Positions 58,012 to 64,000 of a stretch of DNA of 64,000 bases are shown piece after piece (position 1 is the first letter of the stretch; each line of letters begins with the position of its first letter). This DNA comes from Megalopta genalis (Eukaryota > Arthropoda > Insecta > Hymenoptera > Halictidae). The stretch is from positions 12,111,501 through 12,175,500 of the forward strand of contig NC_135019.1 of NCBI RefSeq assembly GCF_051020955.1, given 5' to 3'. The position numbers were made by a program, and so were the translations under genes. The notes under the pieces are model-generated. The model was not told where the DNA came from and ran no database searches. It saw only the letters and a program-made list of their open reading frames with translations.

Positions 58012-58190
58012 TCTCTCTCCAGCGGGAACAGTTCTTTTCCACTCGGACGACAATCAATTGTCTGTAATAAAAATTATCTATACATAATAAAAATATAAAC
58101 AAAAGTCTCCAGCGGGAACAGTTTTTTTTCCATTCGGACGAGAATCAATTGTCTGTAACAAAACTTATCCATAAAAATATAAATAAAAAT
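58012..58190. repeat. Tandem duplication, about 90 bp x2
   Basis: GTCTCTCTCCAGCGGGAACAG and CAATCAATTGTCTGTAAT recur as GTCTCCAGCGGGAACAG and GAATCAATTGTCTGTAAC. Confidence 0.88.
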
Positions 58191-59689
58191 ATAGATTAAA
58201 ATATAATTATAAAATGTAATTATAGTTGGAAAACAATCCTCGCCGAAAACAGCTAAACGATTAGGTGACGCAAAGAAATGAAGGTTTCAGTGCCATGAAA
58301 TTGAAAAATAAAAGAATCTTTGAACAACAGATTTCCGTCGAAATCTATTCGTTGCAGGAAATTGGCCGCATTTTCTAAATAAAATGCTAACGGATGTTTT
58401 AACGCTGACAACGGATTCTTTAACGCGTGTTTAACTTAACTGGTGTAATTGACGAGAGAAGATAAGAGAGCCATTACATATAAGTGGCCCGCCTTATCTA
58501 TTCCACTGTTCCTCAAACTGTAATTATTGTAACCTAATTACTGTAACATGGTCGACTAGCGGTGTACATAATTGCCCTCTATCATACACGAGCATCGGAA
58601 GCGTGAATATATTTAATTGAAACGTTAATAAACCTCGCGATTCTCCTCGGAGTGGTTATTCGTCGAATAGATGCCGATGAAAATAGAAATAGAAATCGTA
58701 GAATGCCGAAGCGAGCTCGTCGCGGCAACTATCGTAAAACCTTCTACAGATAGACTTCCAAGTCCTCGTTCGTCCGACAAAGATTAATTTGCTTGGGAAA
58801 AGATCGATCCTAGATAGTCGTACATCATCGGACAAGGTTGAAACAAAACGATGCTAATCTCAATTCTACAAACATCAGCTATCGATATCGATCTCCGCCG
58901 AGCACCCGATGAAAATGATCATATAATCGCAGGTAAACTGCCGAGCTTCTCGCGCAATTATCGCCCGGACCGGGTCCGTTTGCATCCAGATTCGGAGAAT
59001 CGTCATTCGAATACCAAATTTCTATTAAACTAATTTAGATTCCGTTTATTTCATCCGTTTTATTCCGCTTTAGATTACGTTTTATTAAGATCTATCGAAG
59101 GATTAATGTATCTAGCCGCCGGAGTACCTTAAAAAATACCTCAAGGAATACGTTGAAACAAATTCAGAAATAAAATTATAAATGATTCGAACAACAAACT
59201 TACACGGTTACGTGTTTCTCAGAAAGGTTCGCCGTTCAGGCGTCGCGACTAGACTCTGGATGTTTACGTAACACAAAAATTGTCTGCAACGATTGCAACA
59301 AACATCGGTCAAACGGAAAATGTCTTCTATCTCGATGTCAATATTTCTTTCTATTTCAACAAATAAATAGATAAAAATTGTCGGCTCGATCGCAGCCCTC
59401 GTGGGTCGCGATCAGAGTTGACTCACTCGGTCGTGACTCATTTCTGTGTTTCCGGGTGTCTGTGTTCGGAAGGGAGTCCTTCGGATCGGTCTCGGGTCTC
59501 GGCTGTAGATCCGCGACCTTATTCGACGTGTCCGACGGAGAGCCAGGCCTCGCCAATTATCGGCGAACAACGAGGCGACTACGATGGCCTTCGGTTATCT
59601 CTGGGTCAAACGAGACACCGTGTATCGATGTACCGACAGCGGTTCTTAGAACGCGGCTAATTGTAATTCAAATCCGAGCCCCCTCGGAG

Positions 59690-59762
59690 AGCAGAGCAGA
59701 GCGGAGCGGAGCAGAGCAGAACAGAATCGAGTCGAGCAGAGCAGAGAAGAGTAGAGTCGAGG
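59690..59762. repeat. GAGCA/GCAGA pentamer-like repeat
   Basis: AGCAGAGCGGAGCGGAGCAG and similar imperfect 5-bp units, like the one at about 5868-5941. Confidence 0.9.
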
Positions 59763-61076
59763 TCCCGGTGCACCGGTGTTGGCTCTCGCGGTCGTCGTCG
59801 TAGCCATAGTCGCGGTGAGGCCACCGTTCAAGGTCCCCGGGAAGCTGTCCCATCGAGATCTCGGGTTCTCCGACCTTGGCCACCGGAATCAAACGATAAT
59901 TGCGCTTTTCACTCGCCGGGATCGGCTCGCCGCGCCGATCTTATCGAGGATATTAAACGATCGTATTTCACGGCGCTGTCTACCGTTCGAAACGGATCTA
60001 ACGCGCGTAGGCGAGGCCCCGAGTGCATCGACTATGATCTACGACCGGCTCGTACGACGGAAAACGCACGCTACGGAGGACTCGGCGGCAGATAATAGTC
60101 GCCGGCGATGAGTAACGCCTGCGACAAAGGTCGTTGAATCCTTTTTGTTTCGCCGGGTCGCGCGGGCAAAGTTCGCGAAAACTGTGCCGACGTGCCGCTT
60201 TGTCCGCGATTTTTAACGGTGCCTCCTAGTTCTTCACATGGAAATTGCGAAGCGCTCTTTTGCGCGACTTTTCTGGTATCGTTTGACGCTTTGGCATTGC
60301 CGCGTCACCTATAGCTGAGTAACGAAATTAAATTTATCGAAAATAGAATATTAATTTCTAGTCTGATCTGTTTGAAGTTGGGCAAAGTTTCATTCGGATC
60401 ACGGATAAAAGATGGAGATAACGAAACAAATCGTATTCGACGCAGTCAATTAAATATTCAATCGAATACAAATTTATCTAGATAACGATTTATTCGAATA
60501 AAATTGTATTCAACACTATATTCGATCGAACAAACCTTTATCCGAATAAAATCAAATTCGAATGAATAGTACGAATAGAATTTTATTCGAATAAGAATTC
60601 ATTCGAAGGATTCGATAAATATTTATTCGAAACAATTCGAATAATGCTCAACTCTGAATCAATTAGAATCTAAAAATTTTATTAAGACTCGCAAGAATAT
60701 CGAAAGAATAATTAATGTCACCCGACTCGATCTCTCAATTTCAATTCGATTAAATAAAATTCGTTAATTTTGTGAAATTTTCGAGGCTGTTCGCGTGGCA
60801 GTCAAACCGTTAATGATTCTATTATTGTCTCGTCGCATAATTGCAGCAGCTTTCTCTCTAGACAATTAACAACATCTCAGGACTTATGTAAATTAACTTG
60901 GCACAGAGATTTGACTCCATCGAGCGTTGTTCGCGACTTTCGGAAGTGTGACGATCGATTCTTGAATTTTTTATCGTGAAGATTTCTAAATATTTTCGAG
61001 TCTCCTTCTCGACACTTCGTCGTACTTTGACATTCTTCAATTACACGATTCACACGATTCAGGGCGATAACATGTA

Positions 61077-61580
61077 CAGAGTGTCCCAAAAATGTCTCGC
61101 AATCCGAAAGTGGCAGGTTCCTCAGATCATTTGAAGCAACTTTTTCCTTTACACAAATTTTCTCCGAGGTACCGTTAACGAGTTATTAACGAAAAACAGT
61201 GACCAATGAGAGACGAGATCAGCTGCCGCGAGGTGGCCGGGCCAACGGCGCCAGCGGTCGAGCGGTTGAATCCCAGCCAGCTGGTGCGAGGCGGCCGAGT
61301 CAACGGCGCCAGCGGTCGAGCGGCGGTCGAATCCTAGCTCAGCTGCCGCGAGGCGGTCGAGTCAACGGCGCCAGCGGTTGAGACGGTCGAATCCCAGCTC
61401 AGCTGGCGCGAGGCTGGGCTGCCTCGCGTCAGTCATACTCGATTCTTATTAGTCACCGTTTTTCTTTAATAACTCGTTAACGGTGCCTCGGAGAACATTT
61501 TTGTGAAGGAAGAAGTTGCTTCAAATGATCCGAGAAACTAGCCATTTCCGGATTACGAGACACTTTTGGGACACCCTGTA
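61077..61580. mobile_element. Family C MITE copy 6
   Basis: GAGTGTCCCAAAAATGTCTCG at the left, CGAGACACTTTTGGGACACC at the right. Its core has about four GGCGCCAGCGGTCGAGCGG units. It ends about 145 bp before Lasp coding exon 2. Confidence 0.88.
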
Positions 61581-61726
61581 GAATAAGTATTCAACAATAG
61601 AGGATGTGTGTGTGTGTGCTCAAGTTTCTCGCGCACGTATTCGGTGTTCTCGTTCAAATTGTTTGGACGAACGCGAACCGGTGACGTAGCGTTTCATAGT
61701 GTGATTTTTATGCTTGCTTGTTTCAG

Positions 61727-61821
61727 ATATGGCACAAACAGTGCTTCAAGTGTCAGGGTTGCGGGATGATCCTAAACATGCGGACATACAAGGGGTTCAA
61801 CAAACAGCCGTACTGTGAGGC
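61727..61821 (+). CDS. Lasp: Lasp coding exon 2 (second half of the LIM domain)
   Basis: Acceptor TTGTTTCAG, then IWHKQCFKCQGCGMILNMRT and YKGFNKQPYCEA, closing at donor GC|GTAAGT in phase 2. It supplies the H, C, C, C and C zinc ligands that complete the LIM finger begun in the exon at 37579 (residues 24-54). The sequence is close to identical with animal Lasp proteins. Later exons (nebulin repeats, SH3) lie outside the window, so the gene is partial here. Confidence 0.97.
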
Positions 61822-62148
61822 GTAAGTAAAACAGCCATTCTACTCCTTTTGTTTGCCTCTCGCGCTCCCGAGTTTATTCGGGGCACACCTACCTCGTCTA
61901 TCTGCTTCTGTGCCCTAATCTGTACACAATATTATCGCTGGATCGTTTTGAAAAAACGTTGTGGATCCTCGCGGCGCCTTTCTTCCGCTCCGTTTACTCT
62001 TGTCGTTGTTCCAATAAATAATCGCTACATCGTTGACAGCGACGTGTAAAAATTCACAAATGTCGCTCAGATACGCGCGAACGAGCTGGCAAAGTTTCAA
62101 CAAATTTTCTCGTTCCCTTCTCTCGATAAAAATCCCAAAGTTCGCTCT

Positions 62149-62397
62149 TTAACACGTTCCGTGCCACGTGTACCATCGATGGTACACGCTTGCATGTTTA
62201 CTTAGTGAACTGAACAAATTGTTTACAAGAAATTTAGAACCGAAGAATCAATTTCCACCGCAAGAATGGGCGTTGATAAGTTTTTGTTACGTTGTTATGT
62301 GTACGAGAATTAATAATTGCACGTAATACATCAAGTTTTAGTAAAATATCAAAGTGTGAAGATTCGAGTAAAAAAAGCTCGGCACGGAACGTGTTAA
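62149..62397. mobile_element. TTAA MITE with TACCATCGATGGTA palindrome
   Basis: TTAACACGTTCCGTGCC and GGCACGGAACGTGTTAA form perfect 17-bp inverted ends including TTAA. Next to the left end lies TGTACCATCGATGGTACA, a perfect palindrome. No coding capacity. Confidence 0.9.
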
Positions 62398-63253
62398 AGG
62401 AAGCGTTAATAGTCCGAATTCCACAATTTGCACGTACTACTCTAGTATACATCGATGTAACAACTGCAAACAATTCCTGCACGCGGTTCGAACACGAACG
62501 AATCATCCTGCAAACTGTCCTAATAATCCTCCATTCAGTTTGTCTACAAGAAAAATCCCGAAAGTGTACATTCGCAAGGAGGAAATGTGAGCGCCGCCTG
62601 TAAAATCATCAACGAGTTTGTCCGCGGTCTGCGAAGATTCGCGTGTAGACCGCGGCCGGTATCATTGTCCTATGGAGCAATTTACCGGCTAATAAACTGC
62701 AATTCGACGGGACGCGGGCTTTCGAGGCGTGTTGCAGACGGGAGAGAAGGTCGGGACTCGGGACCGTTCGCCTGCGAGCGGTATTGCGAGTCTTTTGATA
62801 GTTAAACGCATGCCAAGCGTGTCGATGTAGCGAAAGCGAGCGGTCCTGCGGTCAGGATAATATACGGCTGTCGTAGCTTTCCAAGGGATTCTCCTTTTAT
62901 CCTCGTGGCTCCTTTCAGCCGCCGCTCCGGCCCGCGCGTGTCCTTGCCGTGGCCGCGGTAGCGGTGCATCGCGCGGCTAACAGTAACGTTTCCTTCGAGG
63001 ATCCTGGTGAAAGGATCCCGAAGCGCCGGGACTCTGTATCGACCTGTAGATCTGCCCGCTTCTTTCTCCTCTCTCTCTCTCTCTCTCTCTGTTCAGACCT
63101 CGGACCGTTCTCCTCTTTCACCTTCTACGTCCGCGCCGCGGCTATTCTTCGTCTTCCACCGAGAAACGTTCCAGCTGCTCCTTCGTTCGCGGCAGAACCA
63201 TCTATTTTTCACCGAAATGCTACCAGCCCGTTGCATCGGCCAGTTACGATTAC

Positions 63254-63908
63254 TGTAAATTCTTCCTAATCGGCGCTCAGCTTGGAAACAAAAATGGACT
63301 ATTTGGGAAGAGGACGTACGATTATACCAGGCTCGTTTTTATAGTTGTCAATTTAACCCTTTCGCTACGGCAGCTCCATCCGCCGAAGTACAATCGTTGC
63401 TCTAATGTAACAAGTATATTTACATTTTTAATTGAAAAAGACTTACAAAATTATAGGTAACATAGGTGTTTATATAATTACAAAGCCTAACGATTAAATG
63501 TTTAATATAATTAATAACGAGACGAAAATTATTAAAACATAATAATATGTAAAAATTAATAATATAATTCTTTACGATATATTTGAAAGCAAGGATCTAT
63601 ACAAAGGCCGACATCGCAATCTTTGCACCCGTACCGCGAATCCGTTCTTGTATCATTTTTGCTATAAATTACACATCCCCGTCTTCTGTATACACTTCAT
63701 TTCGATGCCGCATATATGCGGCGCCTGTGCCCACAGGTCGTCGAGTGGATGCCGCATATATGCGGCGCTCGGCTCGAAAGGGTTAATTATAGTTGTAATC
63801 GGTAAATATAAAAGTGTGCCGTAAGGCTCGGATAATCGTACCTCCTCCTCCTATATTGTCCACTTTTGTGTACAAGCTGAGCATTAATTAGCGAGGATTT
63901 ACTGTATT
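63254..63908. mobile_element. Family A MITE split by family B copy 3
   Basis: Left part from about 63254 (CTGTAAATTCTTCCTAATC, AATGGACTATTTGGGAAGAG, CTCGTTTTTATAGTTGTC). Right part from 63785 (TATAGTTGTAATCGG, GTGTGCCGTAAGGCTCGG, GCGAGGATTTACTGTA). The host is opened at a TTAA in its central loop. Confidence 0.85.
63353..63786 (+). mobile_element. TTAA piggyBac-like MITE, family B copy 3 (no hAT insert)
   Basis: TTAACCCTTTCGCTACGGCAG to GCTCGAAAGGGTTAA, TTAA on both sides. Same order as copy 1 but about 85 bp are missing after CCGCCGAAGTA and there is a single ATCTATAC with no hAT insertion. Two CATATATGCGG palindromes are near 63705 and 63750. Confidence 0.9.
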
Positions 63909-64000
63909 TGAAAGAAATGAAACGTAATGAACTTAATTTGTTTTCTTACGGATCACATGCGGTACATCATCTTGTACGTCACGCGCCATGCAATAAAACA

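Larger units (their letters stand above)
37648..61726 (+). other. Lasp: Lasp intron 1 (24 kb)
   Basis: Donor GTACGT after LDK, acceptor TTTCAG before IWHKQ, both phase 0. No other gene with exons that join was found inside. Stretches with nothing I recognise: 40080-41690, 46640-48640, 49020-49920, 50700-51950, 52200-52830, 53170-55040, 56500-58000, 58200-59680 and 59770-61070. The 88-codon Lys/Glu/Arg-rich plus-strand frame at 54243-54509 is unrecognised and I do not call it. Repeats are listed separately. Confidence 0.9.
61822..64000 (+). other. Lasp: Start of Lasp intron 2
   Basis: Begins GTAAGTAA and runs past the window end. It contains the TTAA MITE at 62149-62397, a CT tract near 63068-63092, and the nested A/B transposons at 63254-63908. 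Nothing else recognised. Confidence 0.8.

Overview
The window looks like nuclear DNA of an insect, most likely a hymenopteran (the order is an inference). It carries intron-rich animal genes with GT-AG junctions, CpG-rich blocks beside very AT-rich microsatellites, and very many small DNA transposons. No bacterial genes, rRNA, tRNA or CRISPR array were seen. Four protein genes can be built exon by exon with phases that agree.

Layout. 1-7.9 kb: CpG-rich low-complexity DNA, a 280-bp tandem array and transposon copies, with no gene I can support. 7.9-13.3 kb, minus strand: a complete 8-exon gene for a 341-aa mpaB/rubber-oxygenase-family (DUF2236) protein. 16.7-26.5 kb, minus strand: a complete 13-exon gene for a divergent ionotropic receptor (about 662 aa, signal peptide, split ligand-binding domain, M1/M3/M4). 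26.7-32.1 kb: a tandem array derived from a mariner tail, a dead mariner, and other repeats. 32.2-35.4 kb, plus strand: 3-hydroxyisobutyrate dehydrogenase (first exon not found), with one intron filled by nested TTAA transposons. 37.2-64 kb, plus strand: the start of Lasp (LIM and SH3 protein). Its first two coding exons flank a 24-kb intron full of tandem repeats; the gene runs past the window end.

The genes are unrelated in function: mitochondrial valine catabolism, chemosensation, an actin-associated LIM protein and a membrane oxygenase-like protein. What unites the window is the repeat landscape. TTAA-targeting (piggyBac-like) miniature elements, TA-flanked palindromic elements (family A here), TA-flanked GTGTCCC elements (family C), a hAT element and foldback elements (family E) insert into each other. 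Several nestings are proven inside the window, because another copy of the host repeat shows the uninterrupted site. Two introns appear to use GC-AG splice donors. I found no convincing new multigene system; the best leads are the nested repeats, the tandem arrays that grow from transposon pieces, and the repeat load inside the receptor gene and Lasp intron 1.
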